A DNA stretch of 64,000 bases from Curtobacterium pusillum (GCF_007673235.1 NZ_VDZH01000003.1:345168-409167), one strand, 5' to 3'. Positions 16,972 to 25,138 are shown, counted from the first letter of the stretch. Notes: generated by a model from the sequence alone, not told the origin. Numbers and translations: made by a program.

Positions 16972-18447
16972 CTACTGCAGGCCCTTGCCCACCCGGCTGT
17001 TCCGGCGGCTGTAGCCGAAGTAGATGACGAACCCGACGACGAGCCAGATCACGAACCGGAGCCAGGTCTCGACCTCGAGGTTCAGCATCAGCCAGAAGCA
17101 CAGGACCGCCGACACGATCGGCAGCACCGGCGACCACGGCACCCGGAACGACCGCGGCGCGTCCGGCCGCGAGCGACGCAGCACGATGATGCCGATCGAC
17201 ACCAGGACGAAGGCCGACAGCGTGCCGATGTTGATCATGCCCTCGAGCTTGTCCACGGCCGTGAAGCCGGCGAGCAGCGCCACGACGACACCCGCGACGA
17301 CCTGCACCCGCACGGGCGTCTGCGTCTTCGGGTTGGTCTTCGAGAACCAGCGCGGCAGCAGCCCGTCGCGGCTCATCGAGAACACGATGCGGGACAGGCC
17401 GAGCAGCAGGACCATGACGACGGTCGTGAGACCGATGAGCGAGCCGATCGCGATGATCCCGGCGGCCCAGGGCAGGCCGACGATGCTGAACGCCGACGCG
17501 AGGGAGGGCGTGTCCTCCTGCGCGAGGCGCTGGTACGACACCATGCCGGTGATGACGACGCTCACGCCGACGTACAGCAGCGTGACGATGCCGAGACCGA
17601 TGAAGATGCCGCGCGGCAGCGTCTTCTGCGGGTTCTCGGTCTCCTCGGCGCTGGTCGCGACGACGTCGAAGCCGATGAACGCGAAGAACACCAGCGAGGC
17701 CGCAGCGAGCAGGCCGAAGACGCCGTACTGCGCGGGCTCGGATCCGGTGAACCAGGACACGAGCGACTGGGTCCAGACGCTGCCCTCGGCGCCCTTCGTC
17801 GGCTCGGCAGGCGGGATGAACGGGGTGAAGTTCGCGGCCTTCACGAAGAACGCACCGGCGACGATGACGAACACGACGATCGCGACCTTGATGATCGTGA
17901 TGACGGCCGAGACACGGCTGGACAGGCGGGTGCCGAAGGCGAGCAACACCGTGAAGATGCCGACGATGAGCACCGGACCCCACGTGAAGCCGATCGGGCC
18001 GAGGGCGATGGTGCTCGGCAGGTCCACGCCGAACACCTTGAAGGCCTCGCTGAGGTAGATCCCCCAGTACTTCGCGATGACGGCGCTGGCGGTCAGGGTC
18101 TCGAGGATGAGGTCCCACCCGACGATCCAGGCGAGCAGCTCGCCCATCGTGGCGTAGGTGAACGTGTACGCGGAGCCGGCGACCGGGATCGTCGAGGCGA
18201 ACTCGGCGTAGCACATGATCGCGAGGCCGCAGGTGACGGCGGCGAGCAGGAACGAGATGATGACGCCCGGGCCCGCGAAGTTCGCGGCGGCGTTCGCGCC
18301 CACCGAGAAGATGCCGGCACCGACCGCGACGGCGATGCCCATCGCCGCGATGTCGAAGGTCTTCAGCGACCGTTTGAGGGAGCGCCCCTTCTCCTCGGAG
18401 TCAGCGAGGGAGGCCTCGATCGACTTGATGCGGAGCTTCGGTGCCAT
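16972..18447 (-). CDS. APC family amino-acid permease (CAT/YhdG-like)
   Basis: A 491-residue secondary transporter with 12 predicted helices. It shows the APC signatures 'GIAVAVGAGIFSVGANAA' in TM1, 'FAFIGFDVVATSAEETENPQ' in the TM6 region with the conserved acidic 'EE', and 'SRIVFSMSRDGLLP'. The closest recognisable group is the cationic amino-acid transporter-like YhdG set. The basic N terminus 'KLRIKSIEASLADSEEKGRS' is typical. It imports amino acids with protons; specificity is not predictable. It sits next to a LysE exporter, and a GGTAC/GTACC dyad lies upstream. Confidence 0.88.
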   Translation of the reverse strand: MAPKLRIKSIEASLADSEEKGRSLKRSLKTFDIAAMGIAVAVGAGIFSVGANAAANFAGPGVIISFLLAAVTCGLAIMCYAEFASTIPVAGSAYTFTYATMGELLAWIVGWDLILETLTASAVIAKYWGIYLSEAFKVFGVDLPSTIALGPIGFTWGPVLIVGIFTVLLAFGTRLSSRVSAVITIIKVAIVVFVIVAGAFFVKAANFTPFIPPAEPTKGAEGSVWTQSLVSWFTGSEPAQYGVFGLLAAASLVFFAFIGFDVVATSAEETENPQKTLPRGIFIGLGIVTLLYVGVSVVITGMVSYQRLAQEDTPSLASAFSIVGLPWAAGIIAIGSLIGLTTVVMVLLLGLSRIVFSMSRDGLLPRWFSKTNPKTQTPVRVQVVAGVVVALLAGFTAVDKLEGMINIGTLSAFVLVSIGIIVLRRSRPDAPRSFRVPWSPVLPIVSAVLCFWLMLNLEVETWLRFVIWLVVGFVIYFGYSRRNSRVGKGLQ

Positions 18448-18487
18448 GGGGTGGTTCCCGTCATCGGCTGGCGGCGGACCCCGTGAG

Positions 18488-18501
18488 GGTACTGGTGTAC
18501 C
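18488..18501 (-). promoter_or_regulatory. Dyad upstream of the permease gene
   Basis: GGTAC-tggt-GTACC lies 41-54 bp before the permease ATG. On the minus strand it falls between TTGCGT and TACCCT, possible -35 and -10 elements 18 bp apart. It may be an operator. Confidence 0.35.
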
Positions 18502-18570
18502 AACCCGGCACGCAAATACTGCGGATGGGTTCCGTCCGGCACTGCGACGCGCGGTGGCGCGTCGGGCGAC

Positions 18571-18585
18571 CGCCTGGAGGCGCGG
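18571..18585 (+). repeat. Short intergenic motif, family C (CGCCTGGAGGCGCGG)
   Basis: A near-exact copy of the motif GGCCTGGAGGCGCGG, between the permease and HAD genes. Other intergenic copies are at 23151-23165, 27544-27558, 29127-29140, 34366-34380 and 47641-47655. Its core GCCT-gg-AGGC is an imperfect palindrome. Confidence 0.6.
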
Positions 18586-18591
18586 CTCGAC

Positions 18592-19473
18592 TCAGGCGGT
18601 CCGGCGCCAGTCCGCCAGGAACCGCGCTCCGGCATCGTCGTGGATGACGCCGTCGGGTGCGGTGAGCACCGGGTACGGCGTCGCCGGGACACCGTCGGAC
18701 GGACGGACGTCGACGTGCGCGACCTCGTGCCCCTGCGCGTGCAGCCAGTCCGCCATCGCGTAGTCGCTCCGGGAGTCGCCCATCGTGCGCCAGGCCAGCG
18801 GCAGTTCGCCGTCCTGGGCGAGGAGCTCGAGGGAGCGCTCGGCCCCCATGTCCTTGCCGCTGCGGTCCGACTCCACGTCGGTCGAGATGATCGTCGGGTC
18901 GATGCGCCACTGCACGGCACCGTCGGCGTCGGGGCGGACGTCGTCGAGCCGGCGGACACCGAGCCCGCGGCGCTGGAGCGCGGCCATCGCCCGCTCGTCG
19001 AACTCCGGCTGACGGGCGAGGTACGTCGCGTTCGGCACCTCGACGCGCTGCTCGATCGAGACCATCGCGCGCTTCGTCTCGTCGAAGAACACCAGGTCGG
19101 CGTACTCGTCGCGCACGAGCTCGCGCATCTCGTCGGCGTAGTCGCGGGGCAGCGCCAGGTCCTCGGCGACGGTGAGCTCGCCCATGCCGCCTTCGTACTG
19201 CGGGCCGATCGAGCACCAGACGGCGCCCTTCTCGCACACGGCGTGCACCCGGCCGCCCGCTGCGAGTCCGCCGGCCAGGAGCGGCCCCACGACCTCCTGC
19301 CGGATGAACGCGTCGCTCCGGCCGGTGTTGAACACGACGGGGATGCCCTCTGCTGCGAGCGCCACGAGGTCCTCGACGATGCTCGGGATCGCGATGGTGC
19401 GGGAGACGGGGCTGGCGATGGGCCCGTCGACGTCGAGCAGGAGTCCGAGACGTGGTGCGTTCACGACGTCCAT
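18592..19473 (-). CDS. HAD family phosphatase-like protein
   Basis: A 293-residue cytosolic HAD-superfamily protein. Motif I is 'GLLLDVDGPIAS' (D-x-D present), motif II 'VVFNTGRSDAF', and a Lys-containing segment 'DRSGKDMGAERSLELL' precedes the motif IV region 'RTMGDSRSDYAMADWL' (G-D-S-x3-D). The layout matches Cof/trehalose-6-phosphate-phosphatase-like type-II HADs that act on sugar phosphates. Substrate unknown. ATG 19473 is used; GTG 19464, with GAGG about 10 nt upstream, is equally possible. It lies 14 bp downstream of the hydrolase gene, probably in one operon. Confidence 0.8.
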   Translation of the reverse strand: MDVVNAPRLGLLLDVDGPIASPVSRTIAIPSIVEDLVALAAEGIPVVFNTGRSDAFIRQEVVGPLLAGGLAAGGRVHAVCEKGAVWCSIGPQYEGGMGELTVAEDLALPRDYADEMRELVRDEYADLVFFDETKRAMVSIEQRVEVPNATYLARQPEFDERAMAALQRRGLGVRRLDDVRPDADGAVQWRIDPTIISTDVESDRSGKDMGAERSLELLAQDGELPLAWRTMGDSRSDYAMADWLHAQGHEVAHVDVRPSDGVPATPYPVLTAPDGVIHDDAGARFLADWRRTA

Positions 19474-19487
19474 CCTCGCAGCCCCGA

Positions 19488-20306
19488 TCAGCCGCGCGCC
19501 GCCGCCCGGGCGAGGAACCGATCGAGGACGTGGCCGATCGCCTCGGGCTCGGGGACGTGTCCCTGGCCCGGCACCTCGGTGTACTCCGACCCCGGGACGG
19601 CCTCGACGACCGCTCGGGCCGCCTGCCGCATCCACTCCAGGCCGTCGCCGCCGGCACCGACGAGCACGGGGACGCCGACCGCTGCCGCGACCCGTTCCGG
19701 GATCGCGAGGCCGTTCAGCACCCGCACGTCGCGGCTCAGCACGTGCGCGTCGACGATGAGCGACCGCCAGAGGGCACCCTTCAAGCGGAGCGCGGTGATC
19801 TGCCCCATCGGCACGCCGAGCACGTGGGCGAGGAACGCGCGGACGGCCTGCGCGCGGCGGCCGACCGCGACGTGCTCGTCGAGGAGGTCGGCGAACACGA
19901 CGTCATCGGCGTGCGGATCGACGGTGGCGCGGTACGGCGGTTCCCAGAGCACGGCGGCGTCGAGCGGCACTCCGCCGGCGAGGCCGTGCAGGACGACGCC
20001 CGCGCCGACGCACAGCCCGAGCGCCGAGACGGGTCCGTCCACGCTGGCCACGACGGCGGCGAGGTCCTCGACCTCGCGGTCGATCGACCACGGTTCGGTG
20101 TCACCGCTGGCCCCACGCCCGCGTCGGTCGTACGTGACGACCCGGTAGCGGTCGCGCAGGGTGCCGGCGAGACCGGTCAGGTACGGCGTGCCGTGGTGGT
20201 CGAAGGCGCCGCCCACGACGACGAGCGCGGGACCGGTGCCCGCGTCGGACACGGCGATCACCGTTCCGTCGGCGGAGACGACCGTGCGGTCGACGTGCTG
20301 GTCCAT
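19488..20306 (-). CDS. Alpha/beta-hydrolase with Cys in the nucleophile position
   Basis: A 272-residue soluble alpha/beta-hydrolase. It has the oxyanion region 'ALVVVGGAFDHHGTP', strand-4 segment 'YRVVTYDRRGRGASGD', and the nucleophile elbow 'ALGLCVGAGVVL', where G-x-C-x-G replaces the usual G-x-S-x-G. The catalytic His is in 'EVPGQGHVPEPEA' and an acidic residue in 'VLVGAGGDGLEW'. Cys nucleophiles are known in dienelactone hydrolases, so it may be active on an activated lactone or thioester. ATG 20306 has GAGGAA 4 nt upstream. Otherwise it resembles TAP-like hydrolases. Confidence 0.82.
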   Translation of the reverse strand: MDQHVDRTVVSADGTVIAVSDAGTGPALVVVGGAFDHHGTPYLTGLAGTLRDRYRVVTYDRRGRGASGDTEPWSIDREVEDLAAVVASVDGPVSALGLCVGAGVVLHGLAGGVPLDAAVLWEPPYRATVDPHADDVVFADLLDEHVAVGRRAQAVRAFLAHVLGVPMGQITALRLKGALWRSLIVDAHVLSRDVRVLNGLAIPERVAAAVGVPVLVGAGGDGLEWMRQAARAVVEAVPGSEYTEVPGQGHVPEPEAIGHVLDRFLARAAARG

Positions 20307-20454
20307 GGGTTCCTCGAAGGTGGTTCGACCGCGTTGCATCGCAGGCGTCGGGTCCTTCGGGTCTGGTCCTGGCGGGTCGGTTGTGTCGAGCATGACAGCC
20401 TGGAGCGCTCCCGTCGACACCCGCAACCAGGGGGAGAACACCGGGTCGTCGTGG

Positions 20455-20715
20455 TCAGCGTTCCCGGTAGATCTCGCGTCGGTGTCCGGCGTTCACGACG
20501 ACCACGACGAGCCGGCCGTCGTCGATCTCGTAGATCAGGCGGTAGTCACCCGAACGGACCCGCCAACCCGGCCGGCTCACGAGCTTCCGCGCTGCCGGCG
20601 GACGGGGGTGCTCGGCGAGGATCGCGAGGAGTCCCTCGATCCGCCGACGGCCGTCGGGCGGGAGCTTGCGGATGGCTTTCGCAGCGCTCGGCCTGACTTC
20701 GACCGCGTACGTCAT
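20455..20715 (-). CDS. RelE/ParE family toxin
   Basis: An 86-residue toxin of a type II toxin-antitoxin pair. It has the RelE fold pattern: 'VEVRPSAAKAIRKLPPDGR' helices, 'PPAARKLVSRPGWRVRSGDYRLIYEI', and the C-terminal strand 'VVVVVNAGHRREIYR', with the Arg and Tyr residues common in active RelE mRNA interferases. It cuts mRNA in the ribosomal A site in characterised relatives. Its ATG overlaps the antitoxin stop (ATGA at 20712-20715), so translation is coupled and the antitoxin is made first. Confidence 0.92.
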   Translation of the reverse strand: MTYAVEVRPSAAKAIRKLPPDGRRRIEGLLAILAEHPRPPAARKLVSRPGWRVRSGDYRLIYEIDDGRLVVVVVNAGHRREIYRER

Positions 20716-20972
20716 CCCATCCCGAGTTCGCGCTTGAGGTCCTCCCACTTGACGTTCTCGCCGCCGAGCCGTTCGCTCTCTGCCTCGGCTTCGTCGTACG
20801 CGATCAAGTCGTCGAGGTCCTCGGCCGCCTCGAGCAGACGGTCGAGGACGTCCGCGTCCACCACGGCCGCGACCCGTTTGTTGCGCCGCGTCAGGTAGAC
20901 GGGCTCGTGCCGGGCATCGTCGATGATCGACGCCAGACGGCTGCGCGCTTCGGAAATCGACACTTCGCTCAC
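20712..20972 (-). CDS. Phd/YefM family antitoxin
   Basis: An 86-residue antitoxin that neutralises the RelE-like toxin and represses the operon. The N-terminal DNA-binding part is 'VSISEARSRLASIIDDARH' with 'EPVYLTRRNKRVAAVVDAD', the YefM core. The acidic C terminus 'AEAESERLGGENVKWEDLK' is the toxin-binding tail. The GTG start is immediately preceded by TGTACA, and a second TTGTACAA lies 19 bp further upstream, the same core that E. coli YefM binds. TAGAAT 7 nt before the GTG could make the transcript leaderless. Confidence 0.92.
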   Translation of the reverse strand: MSEVSISEARSRLASIIDDARHEPVYLTRRNKRVAAVVDADVLDRLLEAAEDLDDLIAYDEAEAESERLGGENVKWEDLKRELGMG

Positions 20973-20973
20973 C

Positions 20974-20999
20974 TGTACATTCTAGAGCGTTTTGTACAA
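20974..20999 (-). promoter_or_regulatory. YefM-type operator pair (TGTACA)
   Basis: TGTACA (20974-20979) and the longer TTGTACAA (20992-20999) have centres 19 bp apart and flank a TAGAAT hexamer on the minus strand. E. coli YefM is known to bind a long and a short palindrome with the same TGTACA core, so this is a strong autoregulatory operator candidate. Confidence 0.7.
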
Positions 21000-21000
21000 C

Positions 21001-21513
21001 TCAGACCAGCGCCGTCGTGCCGACCGACTCCCGCTCGAGCAGCGCCCGCTTGACGTCGAGCCCCCACGCGAAGCCGCCGAGCGTGCCGTCCGTCCGGAGC
21101 ACGCGGTGGCACGGCACGAACAGCGCCGGGGCGTTCCGGGCACAGACGCTCGCCGCAGCCCGCACGGCGTCCGGCCGGCCCATCGCCGCCGCGAACTCGG
21201 TGTAGGTCAGCACGGCGCCGGCCGGGATCAGCCGGAGCTGTCGCCAGCCCTCGGTGAAGAGCTCGGTGCCGAACTGCCGCACCGGGACCTGCATGGCGTG
21301 CTCGACCTCGCCCCCGTAGAAGGCGTCGACCGCCTCGGCCGAGGCGACCCGGCCGTCGGTGATGCGCTCGGGCCGGTGCTTGTCGGCGAGCCGGCCGAGG
21401 ATGCGGTCGACGGAGTCGGTCCACCCCGAGGCGAGCACCCGGCCCTGCGCGTCCTCGAGCACGGTGAAGGGCCCGTCCGGGGTGTCCAGCGTCTGGATCG
21501 TTGCATCGGTCAT
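21001..21513 (-). CDS. ogt: Methylated-DNA-[protein]-cysteine S-methyltransferase
   Basis: A 170-residue suicide repair protein that moves the alkyl group from O6-alkylguanine to its own Cys. The active site is P-C-H-R-V with Cys135 ('ALFVPCHRVLRTDG'), followed by 'GGFAWGLDVKRALLERE'. The HTH recognition helix is in 'YTEFAAAMGRPDAVRAAASVC', with the Asn just before the active site ('ARNAPA'). The N-terminal domain is the short Ogt type. Its ATG overlaps the stop of the upstream Ada-AlkA gene (ATGA at 21510-21513), giving a coupled alkylation-repair operon. Confidence 0.95.
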   Translation of the reverse strand: MTDATIQTLDTPDGPFTVLEDAQGRVLASGWTDSVDRILGRLADKHRPERITDGRVASAEAVDAFYGGEVEHAMQVPVRQFGTELFTEGWRQLRLIPAGAVLTYTEFAAAMGRPDAVRAAASVCARNAPALFVPCHRVLRTDGTLGGFAWGLDVKRALLERESVGTTALV

Positions 21514-23090
21514 CGTTCGTCCTTCCGAGCGGACTGTGCCGCAGTCGTCATGTGTGCCGCACCGGCCGTCGCGATCGCGCGGTCGATGATCGGTCGCCAG
21601 CAGTGCATCGTGAGGTAGCTCCGCCACGGCGCCACCTGCTCCGACCATAGGGAGAGCTCGCGCGCCGATCCGGGCAGTCCGAGTTCCTGTGCACCGTTGC
21701 GCACGGCGAGGTCGCTGTGGAGGAACACGTCCGGGTGGTGGCGGACGCGGAGCGCCACGTAGTCGGCCGTCCAGGGCCCGATGCCCTTCACCGCCCGGAG
21801 CCCAGCGCGCAACTCGTCGAGGGACTGTCCGCCGTCGACGACGAGCGACCCGTCGGCGAGCGCCTCGGCGACCCGGATGATGGTGTCGACCCGGGCAGCG
21901 GGCCCGCGGAGGACCTCACATCCCCGTGACGCGATCGTCGAGGCACGGGGGAAGAGCAGCCCGCCGTCGAGCACCGTGGCGGGCACCGGCGTCCCGAGCG
22001 CCGCGACGAGTCGGCTCTGCGCGGTCCGGGCCGCCGCGACGGAGATCTGCTGGCCGATGAGCGTGCGGAACACGATCTCGTGCGGGTCGACGGCGCCTGG
22101 GAGCCGGATGCCGGGGACCCGCTCCACGGCGCCGGCGAGCGCTGGCACCGCCCCGAGGACCGCGTCGACGGCAGCGGGGTCGGCGTCGAGGTCGAAGTAC
22201 GAACGCACCCGCGCGACCAGCGTCGGCAGGTCCGAGAGGTCGCTGACCCGGACCCGCAGGTCGATCCCGGTGCCGCGACCAGGCGCCCTGGAACCGGCCG
22301 CCCCGGTGTCCGCAGCCGACGCGCTGAACCAGGCCGGGCCTCCAGGCAGGTCCAGCACCCGCCCGTACGACGTGACGCGCCCCGAGGCGTCCGTGCCCAC
22401 CTGTTCCGTGCCCGGCAGGGCGTGCAACGCGTGCCAGTCGAGCAGACCCTGCGCATCGAACGGCGCCCGGGCGGGGAGGTGCACGTGGAGTGCGCCGTCC
22501 TCGACCGGCCGGACCACGCGTCGGGCGCGGAGCTCGGAGGGGGTGACGGCGAAGACCTCGCGGACGGTGTCGTTGAACTGGCGGACGCTCGCGAACCCCG
22601 CGGCGAAGGCGACGTCGGCGATCGGCAGGTCCGACGACGTCAGCAGACTGCGCGCGGTCTGTGCGCGGTGCGCCCGGCTGAGCGCCTTCGGTCCGGCGCC
22701 GAGCTCGGCGGTCATGATGCGGTTCAGCTGCCGCTCCGAGTACCCGACGCGGGCGGCGAGCCCCGGGACGCCGTCGCGTTCGACGACGCCGTCGAGGACG
22801 AGCCGCATGGCACGTCCGGCGACGTCCTCGCGCAGGTCCCACTCGGGGCTGCCGGGTGTCGCCTCCGGCAGGCAGCGCTTGCAGGCGCGGAAGCCCGCGA
22901 GGTGCGCCGCCGCGCTCGTCCGGTAGAACGTGACGCCGGACTCCCTGGGGGTCCGGGCGGGGCACGACGGGCGGCAGTAGATGCCGGTGGAGTGCACGGC
23001 GGTGACGAACTGGCCGTCGAACCGGGCGTCGCGGGAGGCGACGACACGGTAGCGCTCGGCGTGCAGCGCTTCGGTTCCGGGGGTGGACAT
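21510..23090 (-). CDS. Ada N-terminal/AraC-AlkA fusion: DNA-3-methyladenine glycosylase and regulator
   Basis: A 526-residue fusion. Residues 1-80 form the Ada zinc domain with Cys39, Cys43, Cys70 and Cys73 ('YCRPSCPA', 'CKRCLP'); Cys39 would be the methyl acceptor for phosphotriesters. Residues 90-190 are an AraC-type HTH ('LAARVGYSERQLNRIM', 'IADVAFAAGFASVRQFN'). From about 200 comes AlkA: HhH 'LRAVKGIGPWTADYVALR' and the catalytic Asp near 460 ('VFLHSDLAV'). It senses methylated DNA, activates transcription and removes alkylated bases. It is the first gene of the ogt operon, and the fusion is common in actinobacteria. Confidence 0.95.
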   Translation of the reverse strand: MSTPGTEALHAERYRVVASRDARFDGQFVTAVHSTGIYCRPSCPARTPRESGVTFYRTSAAAHLAGFRACKRCLPEATPGSPEWDLREDVAGRAMRLVLDGVVERDGVPGLAARVGYSERQLNRIMTAELGAGPKALSRAHRAQTARSLLTSSDLPIADVAFAAGFASVRQFNDTVREVFAVTPSELRARRVVRPVEDGALHVHLPARAPFDAQGLLDWHALHALPGTEQVGTDASGRVTSYGRVLDLPGGPAWFSASAADTGAAGSRAPGRGTGIDLRVRVSDLSDLPTLVARVRSYFDLDADPAAVDAVLGAVPALAGAVERVPGIRLPGAVDPHEIVFRTLIGQQISVAAARTAQSRLVAALGTPVPATVLDGGLLFPRASTIASRGCEVLRGPAARVDTIIRVAEALADGSLVVDGGQSLDELRAGLRAVKGIGPWTADYVALRVRHHPDVFLHSDLAVRNGAQELGLPGSARELSLWSEQVAPWRSYLTMHCWRPIIDRAIATAGAAHMTTAAQSARKDER

Positions 23091-23150
23091 GGGTCCAGCC
23101 TGACACGGGTCGCCGACATCGACTGGCGGAAATCGGACGGTGCAGCGGAC

Positions 23151-23172
23151 GGCCTGGAGGCACGGCTAGCGT
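23151..23172 (+). promoter_or_regulatory. Family C motif and leaderless promoter of the MOSC gene
   Basis: GGCCTGGAGGCACGG (23151-23165, one change from the family C motif) is followed at once by TAGCGT (23167-23172), 7 nt before GTG 23180. The hexamer favours GTG 23180 over GTG 23171. Confidence 0.5.
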
Positions 23173-23179
23173 GGGGCGG

Positions 23180-23752
23180 GTGACCTCAGTGGACGACGTG
23201 GCCGGCCCCGGCGACCTGCGGAACCGGACCGACGTCGAGATCGCGCTGCTGCTGGTCTCCCGGCGGCACCGGTACGAGGGGCGGCCGGCCGACGGCGCCC
23301 TGCCGGTCCGTGCGGACGACCCCGACGAGCTGCGCGACCACGTCGAGGTCCGCGCCGGGCTCGGGATCGTCGGCGACCGCTACTTCGCCTCCCGGGCGCA
23401 CGTGCACGCCTCGGTCACGGTGATCGGACTCGAGGCGCTCGAGGCCGTCGGAGCCGAGCTCGACGTCGACGTCGACCCGGTGGCCACCCGGCGGAACGTG
23501 TTCCTGCGCGGCGCCGACGTCGAGGCACTCCGGGGCGAGGAGTTCTCGCTGCAGAGCCCCGGCGGCGAACCCGTCCTCTTCCGCGGGTACCGACCGGCGA
23601 ACCCGTGCGCGTGGATGGACCACGAGGTCGCGCCGGGGGCGTTCCGGGCGATGCGGGGGCGGGCCGGGGTGCGGTGCGACCCCGGGTCCGACGGCGTGCT
23701 CGCCCTCGGTCCCGCGGTGCTCCGCACGGCCCGTCCGGTCGCGCTCGGGTGA
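23180..23752 (+). CDS. MOSC domain protein
   Basis: A 190-residue MOSC-domain protein. MOSC domains carry sulphur or handle molybdenum cofactor in enzymes such as YiiM and molybdenum-cofactor sulphurase. Visible parts are 'EVRAGLGIVGDRYFASRAHV' (the G-D-R-Y core), 'ATRRNVFLRGADVEAL' (R-R-N) and 'NPCAWMDHEVAPGAFRAMRG' with the single conserved Cys. Substrate and partner are unknown. The GTG at 23180 is supported by a TAGCGT hexamer. It stands alone between the alkylation-repair operon and the convergent PfpI gene. Confidence 0.85.
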   Translation: MTSVDDVAGPGDLRNRTDVEIALLLVSRRHRYEGRPADGALPVRADDPDELRDHVEVRAGLGIVGDRYFASRAHVHASVTVIGLEALEAVGAELDVDVDPVATRRNVFLRGADVEALRGEEFSLQSPGGEPVLFRGYRPANPCAWMDHEVAPGAFRAMRGRAGVRCDPGSDGVLALGPAVLRTARPVALG

Positions 23753-23768
23753 GTGCGTTCGGCGCTTG

Positions 23769-24311
23769 CTAGGCGGTGAGCGCCGACTCGATCGCGTCGA
23801 CGAACGCGGGGAGGTCGTCGGGGTTCCGGGACGTGATCAGGCCGCCGTCGACCTGGACCTCGCGGTCGACCCACTCGGCGCCGGCGTTCCGCACGTCGGT
23901 CTGCAGCGACGGGAACGACGTGATCGTCTTCCCCGAGACGACCCCGGCCTCGATGAGGGTCCACGGGCCGTGGCAGATCGCCGCGACGGGCGTCCCCGCT
24001 TCGACGAAGGCCGAGACGAGCGCGACCGCCTGCTGATCGGTGCGCAGGGTGTCGGCGTTGATCGTGCCGCCGGGGACGACGAGCGCGTCGAACGACCCCG
24101 CGTTGACACCGGCGATGGTGGTGTCCGGCTCGAGGGTCTTCCCCGGGTCCTTGTCGCCGACGAGCGTCTGGATCGTCCCGGTCTCCTGCGCCGCCACCGT
24201 CACGGTCGCACCGCGCTCACGGAGCTGGTCGACCGGGACGACGATCTCGTCCTGCTCGACCCCGTAGTTCGTCGCGATGACGAGGATCTTCTTGCCGTCG
24301 AGGGCTGCCAT
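23769..24311 (-). CDS. DJ-1/PfpI family protein
   Basis: A 180-residue class-I glutamine-amidotransferase-like protein of the PfpI type (YhbO-like). The nucleophile elbow is 'AAICHGPWTLIEAG', with Cys followed by His, and the partner Glu lies in 'QDEIVVP'. Relatives act as stress-response deglycases, chaperones or proteases. The typical C-terminal segment 'ITSRNPDDLPAFVDAI' is present, so the protein is full length. A clear AAGGAG ribosome-binding site precedes the ATG. It is preceded on the same strand by a HAD gene 89 bp upstream. Confidence 0.92.
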   Translation of the reverse strand: MAALDGKKILVIATNYGVEQDEIVVPVDQLRERGATVTVAAQETGTIQTLVGDKDPGKTLEPDTTIAGVNAGSFDALVVPGGTINADTLRTDQQAVALVSAFVEAGTPVAAICHGPWTLIEAGVVSGKTITSFPSLQTDVRNAGAEWVDREVQVDGGLITSRNPDDLPAFVDAIESALTA

Positions 24312-24400
24312 GGTCGCTCCTTCCGCGGCCCGGTCGTTCCGGCCGCACCGTCCACGGTGGCCGGGAGACGCTGGACGTGTCCGCAGGACGGAGCCGGTGC

Positions 24401-25054
24401 TCAGCCGCGGATGCGGAAAGCGGACCCTTCGACCTCGACGGTGATGCCGTCGTACCCCGCGACGCGGTAGAGCCCCGCTGTGACGTCGGCCTCGAGTGCC
24501 CCGACGACGACCGTGGTGGCACCGGAGGCGATCGCGGCCTCGAGCCCGGCGGGGGCGTCCTCGAACGCGGCGCACTCCGTCGGGTCCACGCCGAGCAGGG
24601 CGGCACCGCGGAGGTACCCGTCGGGGTGCGGCTTGCCGTGGTCGACGTCCTCGGAGGCGACGAGCGCCTCGGGCACGTGCACCCCGGCGGCCCGCATCCG
24701 GTTCACGGCCAGGTCGCGCGGTGCACTCGTGACGAGGGCGACCGGAACCCCGGCGTCGACCAGCCGGGACACGAACGCGGCGGCACCCGGGACCTCGAGG
24801 ATCCCGTCGACGTTGTCCACCTCGGCCGCGATCATCTCGTCGACGATGCGGTGCTGCTCGGCCTCGTCGAGGTCCGGCAGGAAGTGCCGCACGGTGTCGA
24901 TCGTCTGGCGGCCGTGCGAGAACGCGAGGATCGTCTGCGGGTCGAGGTCGTGCCGCTGGCCGAACCCGGTCCAGGCGGCCTCCACCACGGCGGTCGAGTC
25001 GACGAGGGTCCCGTCCATGTCGAAGAGGACCCCGGACGCCACGATGTCGATCAC
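24401..25054 (-). CDS. HAD-IA family sugar-phosphatase
   Basis: A 217-residue HAD phosphatase. Motif I is 'GVLFDMDGTLVDSTAVV', the cap starts with 'WTGFGQRHDLD', motif II is 'VALVTSAPRDLAVNRM', Lys lies in 'DHGKPHPDGYLRGAALLG', and motif IV is 'CAAFEDAPAGLEAAIASG'. This layout fits 2-deoxyglucose-6-phosphatase/YfbT-type sugar phosphatases. The GTG start is 7 nt after TAGGGT (25062-25067), indicating a leaderless message. A family B palindrome lies just upstream. Confidence 0.9.
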   Translation of the reverse strand: MIDIVASGVLFDMDGTLVDSTAVVEAAWTGFGQRHDLDPQTILAFSHGRQTIDTVRHFLPDLDEAEQHRIVDEMIAAEVDNVDGILEVPGAAAFVSRLVDAGVPVALVTSAPRDLAVNRMRAAGVHVPEALVASEDVDHGKPHPDGYLRGAALLGVDPTECAAFEDAPAGLEAAIASGATTVVVGALEADVTAGLYRVAGYDGITVEVEGSAFRIRG

Positions 25055-25061
25055 GCGCCCG

Positions 25062-25067
25062 ACCCTA
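25062..25067 (-). promoter_or_regulatory. Leaderless -10 hexamer fixing the GTG start at 25054
   Basis: TAGGGT on the minus strand ends 7 nt before GTG 25054. Confidence 0.55.
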
Positions 25068-25089
25068 GCGTGCCGACCCGGTCGTCGAG

Positions 25090-25138
25090 TGAGCAGGAAT
25101 CGTCGAGTGCCGTCGGGCCACCCGACGATTCCTGCTCA
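25090..25138. repeat. Palindromic repeat family B, copy 1
   Basis: A perfect 16-bp inverted repeat, TGAGCAGGAATCGTCG (25090-25105) with its complement at 25123-25138, and a 17-nt loop containing AGTGCCG. It is flanked by CGTCG on the left and CGACG on the right. Related copies are at 38148-38197 and 53583-53637. Confidence 0.85.

Noticed and set aside
15128-18214. Extending the LysR gene upstream to give a protein of more than 1000 residues
   Set aside because: The frame stays open only by composition. The LysR HTH begins at 16063, and LysE and permease genes occupy the rest.
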